Positions 1 to 11,423 of a stretch of DNA of 28,916 bases are shown here, piece by piece. The notes under the pieces are model-generated. The model was not told where the DNA came from. It saw only the letters and a list, made by a program, of their open reading frames with translations, and searched no databases. Numbering within the stretch: position 1 is the first letter of the stretch; each line of letters starts with the position of its first letter. Made by a program: the position numbers and the translations under genes. Origin of the DNA: Thelonectria olida (lineage: Eukaryota > Ascomycota > Sordariomycetes > Hypocreales > Nectriaceae); the NCBI GenBank assembly GCA_020736575.1, contig JAGPYM010000125.1, positions 1 through 28,916 on the forward strand, in the 5' to 3' direction.

Positions 1-1361
1 AATCTTAAAAAATAATTATAAACTAAACTTAAAATTAAAATACTATTAATCTTTTATATTTTCTTATTTAAACTTATAAAAGGACAATTATAATTAAAAT
101 AGAAACAAATTAGAAACTAAAATTAAGGACTTTAAAAAATATAAATAGAATAAATTATTAGTATAAGAAAAAAACAATTTAATAAAACTAAATAAATAGA
201 ATACCTTATTAAATAAAAGGGATATATTATATTAGAAAATATATAAAAACTACCTAAATACCTTACTTATATATAGTGCCTACTAAAGGACCTTTACTAA
301 TAATAGTAACAGGAAAAAAAAACTTCTTAAAACTTATAATATTCTAATTAATAAGGTTAAAAGCCCCTAGGGACACAGCTTTTAATACTACTGCAGGCTC
401 CTTATATATTAAAACACCCAACTCTTTTAAACCCTATAAATTATAAGAAACTAAATTCTCTCCCTTTTTTTTTTAATACATACTTTTATTTTTAAATTTA
501 AGTAAAATAAGCTATTACCACTTCTAGTGCCTCTTTAGCCTCTAGCTCCTTACTTTTTAAATATTTTTACTTATATATATTTTTAAATATTAAATAGTTA
601 ATTAAGAACTAGCTATTAAAAAACGAACTTTAAAACTTATAAAAAGAAACCACTCCTATACTATTATAAACTATTTTAGCTTTTATATAATTAGAATATT
701 AATATAAATAGTCCCTAATAGTATTATAAGAGATTTTTAGATAATAATAATAAAAATAAAATATAATTTTAAAACTAAAAGTATTAATATATAAAGTAAG
801 AGCCTTATACTCCTTTAATTTATAAGAAGATTTTTATTTTAAAATGCAACTGGATATAATATTAATATAATAGAATATTTTAAGGGATAAGTTTAACCTA
901 CTAATAAGAAAATTAACTATAGTCTACTTATATAGCCTTAAGGATAAGACTAATAGAAGGGAGATATTATATTATAGCCTATATATAACTTAACTCTTAT
1001 TAAAGCAGTTTAGAATAGTAAAACTATAAATAGCCCTATTTTTTTTATAATTTTATATAAAATATTATTTAAGAACTAATAAGAACTAACTAATAGTTCT
1101 AATAATTTAACCCTAAACTAATCTTTTAATTTTATTAGTTTTTAAAAGGATATTTAATATATAAATATATTTATTTAAGCATATTAAATAGAATATAGCT
1201 TTTTAGCTTTTAATATAATTTAGTTATACTTATTTATTTTAAGTATATTACTAGATATAATAACTTACTATATTATTTAAACCTTAATACCCTAATCTCT
1301 CTACTAATATAAACTTAAAACCCTCTAGTTTTATTTATTAGGAATTAACCAGATTATTATA
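1..1361 (+). mobile_element. RIP-degraded 3' end of a Ty3/gypsy copy, + strand
   Basis: The sequence aligns by eye, almost without gaps, to the reverse complement of 4697-6080. Positions 1-290 match the integrase C-terminus and chromodomain, about 290-830 match the region of the antisense ORF, about 830-969 match the 3' untranslated part with the polypurine tract, and 970-1361 match the LTR. Differences are overwhelmingly transitions toward A/T, so no frame survives. The copy is in the opposite orientation to the better preserved element. It runs off the left edge of the window, so its 5' part is not visible. Confidence 0.85.
970..1361 (+). repeat. LTR of the degraded gypsy copy
   Basis: About 392 bp, colinear with the reverse complement of the 390-bp LTRs at 4697-5086 and 12459-12848. 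The expected TGTCACAGCC start has become TATTATAGCC, and the end CCAGATCGTTACA has become CCAGATTATTATA, all by transitions. The TATATAAA promoter region is still visible as an AT stretch. Confidence 0.8.
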
Positions 1362-1379
1362 TTTATTATATAGAACTAT

Positions 1380-1454
1380 TTAGGCCCTAATCTCTCTATT
1401 AATATAAATCTAAAGTAGTTTAGTTTACTATTAGAAAGTAACTAGATTATTATA
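1380..1454 (+). repeat. Second partial LTR 3' end
   Basis: Just after the LTR end at 1361, the sequence again resembles the last roughly 75 bp of the same LTR: CCTAATCTCTCTATTAATATAAA, a diverged middle, then CTAGATTATTATA. It differs from the first by more than transitions, so it may come from a related subfamily or a nested insertion. The assignment is by eye only. Confidence 0.5.
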
Positions 1455-2256
1455 AAAAAGATAAAGTAATAAGAAGTAATTATTTAATTTTATAAAAGTG
1501 TTTTTTTCTTTTTTATATTTCTTATTTTTATATTATAATTATTTTTAATATATTCTCTTATAATTCTAGTAATTAATACTTGCCTAATTATAAGATTATT
1601 TTTACTTTTAATATATTTTTAAAAAAGGAAGTTTAATAAAATACTAGCTAATTAACTTCTTTTATAATTATAAGTACTATATAAGCTATTATTATTTGTA
1701 ATATTTTGTATTTTTTATAGCTAGCCCTATTTTATATTATTTATAGGGGGAAAGCTTTTAGCCTTTTAAGCGCGTATAAAATATAAGCTAATACATTAAC
1801 TACCTTTTTTTATTAATAATTATTAATAAGTTAAATTAATTATATTTTAAATAATAAAGTTAAAAGTAAAGTAAAATAATATAATTAAAAGATTTAATAT
1901 ATATAAAAATAAAATTACTTTATTAATATAATTAATATAAATATTTTTTCAGCTATTTTTCCTATTAATAATATATAATAGAACGCTTTTTAAAATTCTT
2001 TTAAAATTATATATAAATTAAAAATATATTATTTAAAACTAGAAGTAGAATTTTATTTAAAAATAAAAGAGTAAATATTATAACTTAAGTTATAACTTAT
2101 ATATACTTTTTAAAAAAACTTACTTTTTCTATTTAAAAAAACAATTTATATATAATTATAAAATAATTAACTTTAATTACATATAATTATAATTATAAAA
2201 TAATTAATTTTAATTACATATAATTATAATTATAATATAAGTAATTTTAAGTAAGG

Positions 2257-3060
2257 TTTACTTAATAAGAATTTTTACTTAAAAGCTAATTATAAACCTT
2301 ATAAAAAAGCTTATTATAATAAATATAAGGCTGGGTTTAACTTATATTAACTTTTATTATATACTAATACTAGGCTTATTTTAATAAATAATAATATATT
2401 TTATAATAAATATACTAATAAATATATAATTATATATTTAATATTAGTAAAGTTTTATATTTAATAACTTTTTAAGCTTATTAATATATATAATAAAAAT
2501 TGAAAAAGAAAATAAATATTAAAAAAATATAAAAAGAATATTTTTACTATTAAAATATAATTTTTATAAGTAAGATTATTATAATTATATAAAGTTTAAA
2601 ATATTATTTATTAAAACAAGCTTAATACTAATATATAATAAAGGTTAATATAAATAAAACTTAACTTTATATTTATTATAATAAGCTTTTTAATAGGGCT
2701 TATAATTAATTTTAAAATACAAGCTTTTATTAAATAAATCTTATTTAAAAAACTTTATTTTAAACTTTTAATATAAAAATACTTACTTTTTTTATTTAAC
2801 TTTAATATATATATTTAACTAATAATATAATATATAATAGTTAAAATATTTAACTTTTTACTAATTAAATATAATATAATAAAGCGAAATAATAAAAATT
2901 ATATAACTATTTATTATATATTAAAATATATAAATTTCTTTAAATATATTAAACTAATAAAAGATTTTAATAAGTATTTAAAAATATTATAACTTTTAAA
3001 TATTTTTATATTATTTAATATAAATATACTATAAAATATTAATTAAAAAATTAATTTAGT
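2257..3060. repeat. Inverted copies of a RIP-degraded repeat (family A/B)
   Basis: A segment A at about 2257-2400 contains AAGCTTATTATAATAAATATAAGG followed by a TATATTAACTTTTATTATATACTAA-like stretch. It recurs inverted at about 2590-2770. Next to it, segment B (about 2850-3060) is the reverse complement of the tandem units at 24291-24722. In the right AT block the order is B then A on the + strand; here it is A then B inverted. This implies one element family of at least 450 bp present in both flanks. No coding sequence survives and I cannot name the family. Confidence 0.6.
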
Positions 3061-3125
3061 TATTTTAAATTATAAACTTTTAATTAAAAAATCTAATATA
3101 TATTAATATTCTTATTATTATTATT

Positions 3126-3840
3126 AAAAAAGCTAATAATTTAAATATATAATAAAGGTTAATATAGGCTAAACCCTAGCTTTATATCTATTATAATACG
3201 CTTTTTAATAGAAATTAATATTATTATAACTTTTATAAATAGAAAGTTAAAAACCTTATATAACATTTTAAAAGGAAAAGAAAAAACTATTTTAATAATA
3301 AAAAGAGTAATTTATTAAACTAATTTAATTAAATATTTATAAGTTATAATTTTAAAAGCTATTATATATAATAGTAATAATTTAAATAGTTATTTAAAAG
3401 GTTATAAAAAAGAAATTTAAAAATAAAAAAGAAATTAAATAAATAAGTAAATATAAAAGTTAAAAAGTGGGGGGCTAAAAAAGTTAAATAAAAATAGAAA
3501 TTTAAAAATAAATTAAATAGATTTAAAAGTAATTAAACTAATACAAATAAATAAATAATTAAATAGAAAAATATATAAAAGAGTTAATATAATAATAAAA
3601 ATTACTAATTATAAAAAGGGTTAAAATATCTTTTATTATAATTTTAATTATAAATATTAATTAATAGTAAATAAAAACTAATAAAATATATAATAACTAG
3701 TAAATTTTTAAATATTTATATATTACTTATATTAATAGCTTTATTATTATTAAAAAACCTAATAATTTAAATATATAATAGAGGTTAATATAGGCTAAAC
3801 CCTAGCCTTATATTTATTATAATAAGCTTCTTAATAGGGC
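3126..3840. repeat. Two direct copies of segment A (about 3126-3210 and 3754-3840)
   Basis: Both copies carry AATTTAAATATATAATARAGG, TTAATATAGGCTAAACCCTAGC and TTATATYTATTATAATA in the same order. They differ mainly by transitions. They are inverted relative to the A copy at 2257-2400 and are about 628 bp apart. The block between them is AT-rich with no gene. Confidence 0.6.
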
Positions 3841-4136
3841 TTACAAATGGAAATAAAGCAAGGTAACTAGGTAGTAAAATATACTAAAAGTTTATATAAT
3901 AATAAAAATTACTAATTGTAAAAATTAATAGCTTTATATACTTTAAAAATAAAGTTTTAAAAGGTTCTATCTTTTATACCCTTTTAAATATTTAAAAATT
4001 AAGCTTAAACTATTAAATAATATATATAAGCCGCTTATATTATAAACTCTTACACCTTCTAATTTACTAAAATAGCTATATTATATTTATACTATAAATA
4101 TTTTACTATAAACACTTATTTAAAAGATTAAACAGT

Positions 4137-4255
4137 TAATATATACCTTAGGAACTTGTTTTAAATAGTTTATCCTTCCCTGCCCTCCTTAAGGTCTAAA
4201 AATTAAGCCCGGGCCACTAAATAGTCCGCGCGAGAATATTAGGATTTCCAACTAT
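4137..4255 (+). repeat. RIP-mutated copy of the 15671-15815 repeat
   Basis: The segment shares GGAACTTGTT, CCTTCC, TGCCCTCCT, GGCCACTA and AGGATTTCCAA in the same order and spacing as 15671-15815, but with C replaced by T and G by A at many sites. A run of about 22 bp (at roughly 15767-15788 in the other copy) is missing here. The identity of the element is unknown. Confidence 0.7.
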
Positions 4256-4691
4256 TAAACTAAATATGGGTTAAATTATATTATATTAGTAGTAATATAA
4301 GATCTAAAGTGACTATTGCCCCTCTTTTAGCTAATAACTTATACTATTCCCATTTGAGACTTATAATATTAAGTAATATTACCTTCACTCGTTCCGAGGT
4401 TCATTTAGTAAGAACGCCTTGCGGATTCCTATACCACTGTTCGTGTGTATATGACAGCTCCGGTTTGACACCAACCGCCTTGGATTAAACCCGTCTTACC
4501 ATCTGTTACATATTCTAGCTTTAGGTCTTCCACTTTAATTAGTAAGTCTGCAGCTTTAATATTTGGCCGATTAGAGTTAACCGCTCCATTTAATACCGCC
4601 TACAACTAGGCGGGAGCATAATATATATTACACTATAATAGGCTACCTATTAGATTCCTACTTACAGCCTAAAGGAGCTTACACTCTAAAT
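4256..4691. other. Intergenic, no gene recognised
   Basis: Base composition rises toward normal here (for example 4380-4500), but every frame is interrupted and I recognise no motif. Before the gypsy element inserted, this stretch was continuous with 12854 onward. Confidence 0.5.
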
Positions 4692-4696
4692 AATAA
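4692..4696. repeat. Target-site duplication AATAA, left
   Basis: AATAA lies immediately outside the left LTR and is repeated exactly at 12849-12853, immediately outside the right LTR. Five-base duplications are typical of Ty3/gypsy integration. The match fixes both ends of the element. Confidence 0.85.
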
Positions 4697-5086
4697 TATA
4701 ACGATCTGGTCAATTCCCAACGGATAAGACTAGAGGGTTCTAGGTTTATATTAGCAGAGAGATTAGGGCGTTAAGGTCTGAGTAATGTAGTGGGTTGTTA
4801 CGTCTGGTAATGTGCTTAAAGTAGATAAGTGTAACCAAGTTATATTAAAAGCTAAAGAGCTGTGTTCTATCTAGTATATTTAAATGAATGTGTTTATATA
4901 CTGAGTGTTCTTTTAGGGACCGATGAAGTTGAGGGATCGGTCTAAGGTAGGATTGTTGGGACTGTCGGTCGGTCCTCGTCGGTCTTTTGACGATATCTTG
5001 TATAAGATTGTGAAAAGTGGGGCTACCTGCGGTTCTGCTGTCCTAGACTGCTTTAGTGGGAGTTGGGTTATGTATGGGCTGTGACA
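4697..5086 (-). repeat. 3' LTR of the gypsy element
   Basis: 390 bp. The outer end reads TATAACG where the other LTR has TGTAACG, a G-to-A change that breaks the terminal TG; the inner end is intact (TGTGACA). Of the 25 differences from the other LTR, 21 are A/T here and G/C there, so this LTR has taken most of the RIP. The TATATAAA box lies at 4893-4900 on the minus strand. Confidence 0.9.
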
Positions 5087-5091
5087 CGATG

Positions 5092-5101
5092 TCTCCCCTC
5101 T
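5092..5101 (-). other. Polypurine tract of the gypsy element
   Basis: Read on the minus strand, AGAGGGGAGA stands five bases upstream of the 3' LTR start (TGTCACAG). A purine run next to the 3' LTR is the normal primer for plus-strand DNA synthesis in LTR retrotransposons. Confidence 0.65.
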
Positions 5102-5291
5102 GTTGGTCTTGTCCTTAAGGCCGCATAAGTAGACTGTAGTCAATTTTCTTGTTAGTAGGTTAAACTTGTTCTTTAAAATATTCTATTATGCTGATATTAT
5201 ATCCGGTTGCGTTTTGAAGTAAAAATCTTCTTGCAAATCGAAAGAGTGTGAGGCTCTTGCTTTATATATTGACACTTTTGGTTCTGAGATT

Positions 5292-5792
5292 ATGCCTTGT
5301 TCTTGTTATTATCGTCTGAAAATCTCCTGCAATACTATTGGGGATCGTTCGCACTGGTGTTCTAACTGTATGGAGGCCAAGGTGGTTTATAATGGTGCGG
5401 GAGTGGCTTTATTTTGTGGGTTTTTAAGTTCTTTTCTTGGTGGCTGGTTCTCGGCTGACTGCTTAGTATTTAAAAACATGCGCAAGCGAAAACGTTTAGA
5501 GAGCGAGGAGCTGGAGGCTAAGGAGGCGCTAGAAGTAGCGATGGCTCGTCTTGCTCGGATTTGAAAATAAAAACGTTTGTTAAAGAAGAAGGGGGAGGAT
5601 CTGGTCTCTTATGGTTTGCAGGGTCTGGAAGAGTTGGGTGTTCTGGCGCGCGAGGAGCCTGCGGCGGTGTCGGAGGCTGCGTCCCTGGGGGCTTTCGACC
5701 TTATCGACTGGAACGCTGTGGGTCTCGAGGAGTTTTCTTTTCCTTCTGCTGTTATTGGTGAAAATCCTTCAGCAGGCGCTGCATATGGGTGA
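5292..5792 (+). pseudogene. Antisense accessory ORF in the gypsy element, two RIP stops
   Basis: One + strand frame runs from the ATG at 5292 to the TGA at 5790-5792 (166 codons). Only TGA at 5562 and TAA at 5568 interrupt it; both are single C-to-T changes from CGA (Arg) and CAA (Gln). The N-terminal 35 residues are Cys-rich (PCSC, then CSNCMEAK). Next comes a basic patch (RKRKRLESEELEAKEALE) and a long charged, Leu-rich helix-like stretch that continues across the stops (KRLLKKKGEDL, LQGLEELGVLAREE). The tail is acidic and aromatic (FDLIDWNAVGLEEF). The ORF is convergent with pol, overlapping its end (pol stop 5752-5754) by 41 bp. A putative zinc-binding plus coiled-coil protein is suggested; function unknown. 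I recall fungal hypothetical proteins of this general type, but could not check. A TATATA at 5263-5268 is too close to the ATG to be a convincing promoter. Confidence 0.6.
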
Positions 5793-7290
5793 GGTGTTTA
5801 GGTGGTTCCTATATATTTTCTGATTTAGTATATCCCTTCCATTTGATGAGGTATTCCGTTTGTTTTGTCCCGTCAGGTCGTTCCTTCCTTATGCTGATAA
5901 TTCGTTCTACTTTATATTCTTCGAGGTCCTTGACTTTGGTGTCTGGGTCTTCGTTCGTTCTGACTATGACTGTTCCTTCTGTTAATTTGAGTAAGGAAAT
6001 GTGAAAGATTGGATGGAGCCTAACCTTTAGTGGTAGGTCCAGTTTGTAATTGTTTTCTAAGATTTTTTTTAAGATTTTATAGGGTCTAATGTATTTGTAG
6101 TTAAGTTTTTTATTTGGTCTTTTCGTGTTAATGTTTTTTATCGCGAGGAGCACTATATCTCCCTCCGAGAAGGTTGGTCCCTTTAACCTTTTCTGGTTGT
6201 AGTATTTTTTATGCATTTTCTGAATAAAAGAAAGTTCTATGTGCATTTCTTTGTGCAAATTCTTGAGTTGATCTGATGTAAGGATAGCTGCAGGTGCGAG
6301 TGGTCTGTTCCTTGAATCTCTGTAGGCGTTGGGGGTGAACCTAAAGTTTGTGTAGCTCGGTGTGATCTTGGTACTTTTGTTGGTAGCTGTGTTGTAGGCC
6401 AATTGTGCTATTAGCAATTTCTTAACCCAGTCGTTCTGGATGTGGTTGATGTAATAACGAAGGTAGGTCTCTAAGACTTGGTTCATTCGTTCGGTCTGTC
6501 TGTCGACTTATGGTCTCCAAGCGGTGGTTAATTTGTGGTTTAGTCCGATCCTTGCTATAAGGCATTGCTAGAAGTTCGAGAAAAAGGGTGGTCCTCTATC
6601 CGAGATGATTGTATTAGGTAGTCCGTATGTGCTGATAATATTTCGTAAGAAGATATAGGAAAATTCTTCTGCGTTGGTTGCTTCTTGGTATGGAATGAAA
6701 TAAGAAAATTTAGTGAGTCTATTGATAATGACTAGTATGCTATTGTAGGCCGTGCTTGTAGTAGGGTCTAATGATAGGGGTAGTTTCGTGATAAAGTCTA
6801 TAGTAATTGAATCCTATGGTCGTTCTGCGACTGGTATGGGTTGTAGTTCTCTGTAAGGTTTGTGTTGTTGTGCCTTTGTCTTGTTGCAGATGAGGCACTA
6901 TTTGACGATTTTCTTAACTGTTTTTTTGACTTTAGGAAATAAAAATGTCATCTTGACTCATTTGAGGGTTTTATTAATTCCTTAGTGTCTGTGGAGCGGG
7001 TGTTTATGGATTTCCCGTATGAGGTCCTCTTGTAGGTGTTCTGGTACTTGTTGCTTATCTATTTTTTTGTCGCTCGGTAATTGTTCGTTATATTCCAGGA
7101 TCTGTTTAAGTAGTAGATTTCCCTATTTTACTGTATGTATTGCTGCGAGGGTGTTGCTGATAGGGGTTCTTCCTATCATCCTTGGGGTGAGGCCTTCGTT
7201 CTTTAGGCACTAATTGCAGTGGAGGTAGTTGTTTGGTCTAGCTCCTTCCTACTAGAAATTCTTGTTGAAGAAGTTCTAGAATTGTAGGTT
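5752..7290 (-). pseudogene. Integrase with chromodomain
   Basis: In order on the minus strand are: an HHCC zinc region (IHKHPLHRH near 7000, CLICNKTKAQQH near 6890); a core with the first Asp in DSITIDFITKLPL (about 6785-6820), the second in LPNTIISDRGPPF (about 6575-6615) and the Glu in DRQTERMNQVLE (about 6475-6510); the GPY/F-type region; and a C-terminal chromodomain (EYKVERIISIRK, EYLIKWKGY). The catalytic Asp-Asp-Glu residues are all retained. The chromodomain is cut by TAG at 5809-5811, where a Trp codon (TGG) is expected; the frame then continues to TAA at 5752-5754. Chromodomains of such elements guide integration to methylated H3K9 heterochromatin, which fits the AT-rich setting. 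Confidence 0.88.
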
Positions 7291-7639
7291 GTTCTATTTC
7301 TTATGGTGTTTAACAGTTTGGTGATAGTGTTTAATAAATTCGTTTTTTAGTTTCCGGGGTAGGTAGATTGTTCCTTAATAGGTGATTATTCTTAATACTG
7401 AGTTAATCTAGTTTACTCGTCCGATAATAAGTTATCTAAGCTTGTCTCTGGTGATTGATTGTTGGATGCGTTCCTTCTATTATTTGGTCAAATATTTGGG
7501 GATGCGTTGGGCGATAGTGGTTGTAATGTACTTCTATTTGAGGTGTCCTTTAGGCGTGAAAGTTAATAGTTGTTCTTCTGTTTTGACTTTGCCTGTATTA
7601 AAGTCTGGTTGTCGGCTAATGGCGTTGGCTCTGCCATTC

Positions 7640-7990
7640 TCCGATCCTTTCTTATGCTTGATAATGTAGTTAAATTCTAATAGGTATTTGGCGTATTTGA
7701 GTTATCGTCCGCTGAGTTGTTAAGTGGTAGTGAAGTAAGAGATGTTCTTGTGGTCTGTGTAGACCGTGACTTGGTGGTGGCTTTCTAGTAGGTATTATTG
7801 GAATTCTTTGAAAGCTTGGACTATTGTAAGGAATTCTTTATTGTAGATGGGGTAGTTAAGTTCTGCTCTATGCAACTTGTGGGAGTAGAATGCAATTAGG
7901 TGCAACCTTCTATTATTATTATATTGTCCGATCTGGGCTCCTAGGGCGAAGTCTGAGGAGTCTGTTTCTAGTTTAATAGGTTGTATAGGG
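7640..7990 (-). pseudogene. RNase H domain of pol
   Basis: Minus-strand motifs ETDSSDFALGAQIGQY (about 7920-7970), YTDHKNI (about 7745-7770) and, slightly downstream, HKKGSENGRANALSR are the usual markers of the Ty3/gypsy RNase H and its junction with integrase. The Asp of the first motif is kept. Several stops interrupt the frame between the motifs. Confidence 0.8.
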
Positions 7991-8269
7991 TTAAATATCT
8001 TAAGTACTAGTTTGCTAAGAATAAGATCTTTGATTTTGTTGAAGGCTTCCTAGATATTGGGTTTCCAGATGAATGGTCGATCCTTTTTTATTAACTTAGT
8101 GAGGGGTGCGGCTAGTTTCCTAAAATCTTTAAGGAACTTGCAGTAGTAGTTTGCAAATCCTAGGAAGGCTTATACTTTCTTGACTGACTTTGGTTTCTTC
8201 TAGTCTTTAACTGCTAAAAGTTTCTTTAGGTCCATTTGTATCTTGTTATAGGAGATAATATGTCCTAGA

Positions 8270-8830
8270 AATTCCACTTCCGATGCGTGGAAATGACTTT
8301 TCTCTGGTTTAACTAGCAGTTTGGCGTCTTTGAGAGCTTGTAGTACCTTATGGACGTATTCCGTATGTTCTTCTTCCGTTCTAGAGAAGATGAGAATATT
8401 ATTAAGGTAGTATACTACGAATACGTCTAGGTATTCTTGTAATATGTTATTAATTATTTGTTAGAATGTTGCCGGTGTATTAGTAAGACCAAAAGGCATA
8501 ATAAGATATTTGTAGAGTCCGAACTTTATTCTAAAGGCGGTTTTCCATTTATGTTCTTCTTTAATGCGGATGAGGTTGTAGGCTCCCTTTAGATCTAATG
8601 TAGTGAAGTACTTTATCCTGTAGAGTCGGTCCTTCAGTTTATTAATTAAAGGTAAGGGCGTTCTGTCCTTGATAGTAATGTTGTTAAGCCTGCAGTAATC
8701 TATAATAAGTTGGAGCTTTCCGTTCTTTTTAGGAACAAATATGACTGGATAGCCTGCTTCTAACTTAGAAATCTTAATATATCCTTTCCTTAACATTTCT
8801 TTGAGGTAGTTTTTAAGCTCGTGCAGCTGT
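8270..8830 (-). pseudogene. Reverse transcriptase domain, catalytic Asp pair lost
   Basis: A 111-codon open stretch (8461-8796) carries GYPVIFVPKKNGKLQLIIDY, then FTTLDLKGAYNLIRI with the first catalytic Asp, then MPFGLTNTPATF, all standard Ty3/gypsy RT blocks. A TAA then interrupts the frame where Gln is usual. Downstream the catalytic box reads FVVYYLNNILIFS at about 8386-8424. The two Asp of the YxDD box are Asn (codons at 8398-8403), a change explained by two G-to-A events. The enzyme would be dead even if the stops were read through. Confidence 0.9.
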
Positions 8831-9479
8831 GCTTCGTTAAGGTTGTAGATGGGGTGGAACGTGGTTGATGTTCCGTCTTTGAGCCAAATCTTGTGATCCT
8901 ATTGAGAATGCTCTAGTAGTCCTGTTTCCAGTTCTTCGGCAAACAGTTTCTCGTATACTCTGTACTATACTAGTACGTTCTTAAGTCTATCGTCAATTGG
9001 TGCCTCTTTCTATTGCTTAAGGTCTTTGTTTATTTGTGCGAATGTTTTCTTGAGGAATGCGATTGTTCTTTATGTTTATTGCGCTTGCCCTTTCTTATGT
9101 TTGTGTTGTGTTCCTTTTGGAGGTTGTGCTTTCTCTGTAGGTTGGGGAGTGTCTTTGTTATTACTCCGCCGTACTTCTTCGTCCTTTTCGATAGAAGTTT
9201 AAGATCTTATATTGTCTGAATTGTTATCTGTATTATTGGCTGTATCATTTTGAAAGGTTTGCACCTAGCTAGTACGCTAACTAATAAGGGGGTTATATTA
9301 GTAAAGCCATAGGTAACCTAGGAGTAGGTTGTATCTTTAGAGAGGTATAATATTAAGATTAACTTTTTAATTCTTTCCTTTAATAAATACCTTAAGGTAA
9401 TTAACCTTGCGGGTAATTTGTCTATCTTTGTACTCGAATGGTTTTCCTTCTATATTAGATATCCTATAGGGTATGTCCT

Positions 9480-9640
9480 TATCCTTTTATAATAGCTGGA
9501 GATGGTTAACTACTTGTGGATCAACTCTATTTATCTCTACTCCGCTGTCTACTAATGCAGTAAACTATTGTCCCTTAATTCGTACTTATAGTATTATCTG
9601 TCGTTATGGTGATATATTGTTGGGTCTTTGCGTTACGCAT
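9480..9640 (-). pseudogene. Retroviral-type aspartic protease region
   Basis: Minus-strand reading gives FTALVDSGVEIN, with the DSG active-site triad at 9541-9549 intact. Stops flank it on both sides. The position between gag and RT is as expected for the polyprotein protease. Confidence 0.7.
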
Positions 9641-11423
9641 AGAGCTCTCCTTAGAGGTTCTGCAAATTCCTCCTGCTCTGGCCGGCCCTATAGCTCTATT
9701 ACAGGCAGCGTTTGTTGTTTTTTGACTTCTGGTGCACTTCCTTAACCTAGTTTTCCACTGTGTCGTTCTTTTTAGGTGGTATGTTATAGGGTCGTGTGTA
9801 CCGTGCTAGATGCTTCCTGTGCCAATCTGCTATCTTGGTTCATTCGTGTACAAGGCACTCGGGGTGCAAGCATCTAACTTTATTATATGTTCCATCTATA
9901 TATTTCTTCGGGAGTTCGTATGTATACTCCGCTAGGATGGTAACATTTAGATGGTGTAGCCAGGTCATAGTCCTTCGTGATGCTAGATCGGTGGCTTGAT
10001 ACTATCGTTTGATTAGGTACGGTCCCAATTGTAGTGGGTAGCAGTTATTCTTAACTTTATTATTTAGGTGGTATATGTAATTATAATAGTAGTAAGATAC
10101 CTATAAGATTATATGGTGATCCTGGTGTATTGTGCTAAGGATAGGTGCATTGTCTTTGTAAGACTAATGAAGTTTATATCTTCCGGATTGTATTACTTAT
10201 TGTATTATACTGTGGATGTAGAGTTCTTTGGTATTGATTCTCTGTCCTTATTTGATCTGTTTATGAATTGGGTGGACTTATCTTATCTCTCCTTTTTTTA
10301 TAGTATCTTCCAATTCTTTATCGGGTGTTTCATAGATGACCGATTCTTTGGTTTGTAACTGTCTGGTTGACTGCGCGTTATCGAGCGAGTTAGGAAATAT
10401 ATGCCATATGTTGACTAGTAGTCCTAATTCTCGGGCCCTATTTAAGTCTGATAGTATTAAAAAGGGTTGCGGGATGTCGTCCTTGCTTTAAGTTGTGAGT
10501 TTTTATTTTATGAGGTTGACAAGTTTAGTATTGGCTGGACTTAGGTCAAGATTATTAGGTTTATTGACTTGTTAACGTTTTGGCTGTAGGTTCCTAGCCT
10601 TAGTGTATCGTTTTTCCTCTTTATTGTAAATGATGTTGCTTCCTTCCGGGCTTGCTGCCTTACTCCTGCGGACCATTGCGAGAGTCTTTGTGTTATTCTG
10701 ACTAATATGTCTGGTCTTTTGTGGTTTGGGGACTGGTCTTTATGTGGTGTATTTGGCGATATTTTGTTTGCATAGGTTGGATTGGGCGTCCAGTTGAACC
10801 GTTGTGTTAGCATTATCATGCTCAGCTTCCTCCCGTTCCTTATATAGACTCCATAATGCTAATAGTATGGTATTATTAGGGATTCCTCTATTATTGTAAC
10901 CACTTCGTGCTATTATAAGGGTTTTCTTTAGGATGTCCTGGTTGGGTGCGTTATCCTTAGGTGTGTTAATTGGTACCTTCACCTATTCCTTATCTTTGCA
11001 AATCTGGCGATCTCCTGGGCAGGTTTCGTTGTATGCAGTGAGTTGTATCTTCTATCCTTCCTTTTGCTAAAGCTTGCGGGGATAATATCCATTGTCTTTA
11101 CCATTCCTATAGGTGTGGCAGTTATTGTTATAGTATGCCGTCTAGTGTATTAGGGCATGTTCCTGGGGTTTAAGGTACTTGTTAATTTTGCCATCTATAT
11201 AGATATAGTAGTCCTTACTTATGCATATTGCTTGGTGCTGTAGGGCGAACTTGCGTTGTTTGTTATAATCTACTGGGTCGGTCGTGACTATGGTGGTTGC
11301 TGCTAGTATTCTAGTAGCCGTTCTAACTGCTATTTGTGGTTTATCCTATTGGTTAGTGTTGTTTAGGCGTCTCTTACCTTCTGGGATAGGCTTGAACTTC
11401 TAGTTGGTTTTATTAGGGTTTCG

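Larger units (their letters stand above)
1..4130. other. AT-rich RIP-degraded block, left
   Basis: This stretch is extremely AT-rich, dominated by TpA, with no open reading frame long enough to be a gene. Where a better preserved homologue exists inside the window (1-1361 against the gypsy element at 4697-12848), nearly all differences are C-to-T or G-to-A. That is the expected outcome of repeat-induced point mutation in ascomycetes. I infer that the whole block is a graveyard of mutated transposon copies. Recognisable pieces are listed separately; the rest (about 1460-2250 and 3215-3750) holds nothing I can identify. Confidence 0.85.

Noticed and set aside
4913..5143. 76-codon minus-strand frame in the 3' LTR (and its counterpart at 12607-12849)
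   Set aside because: Both lie within the LTR, where the sequence is explained by promoter and R/U5 functions; no protein features were recognised.
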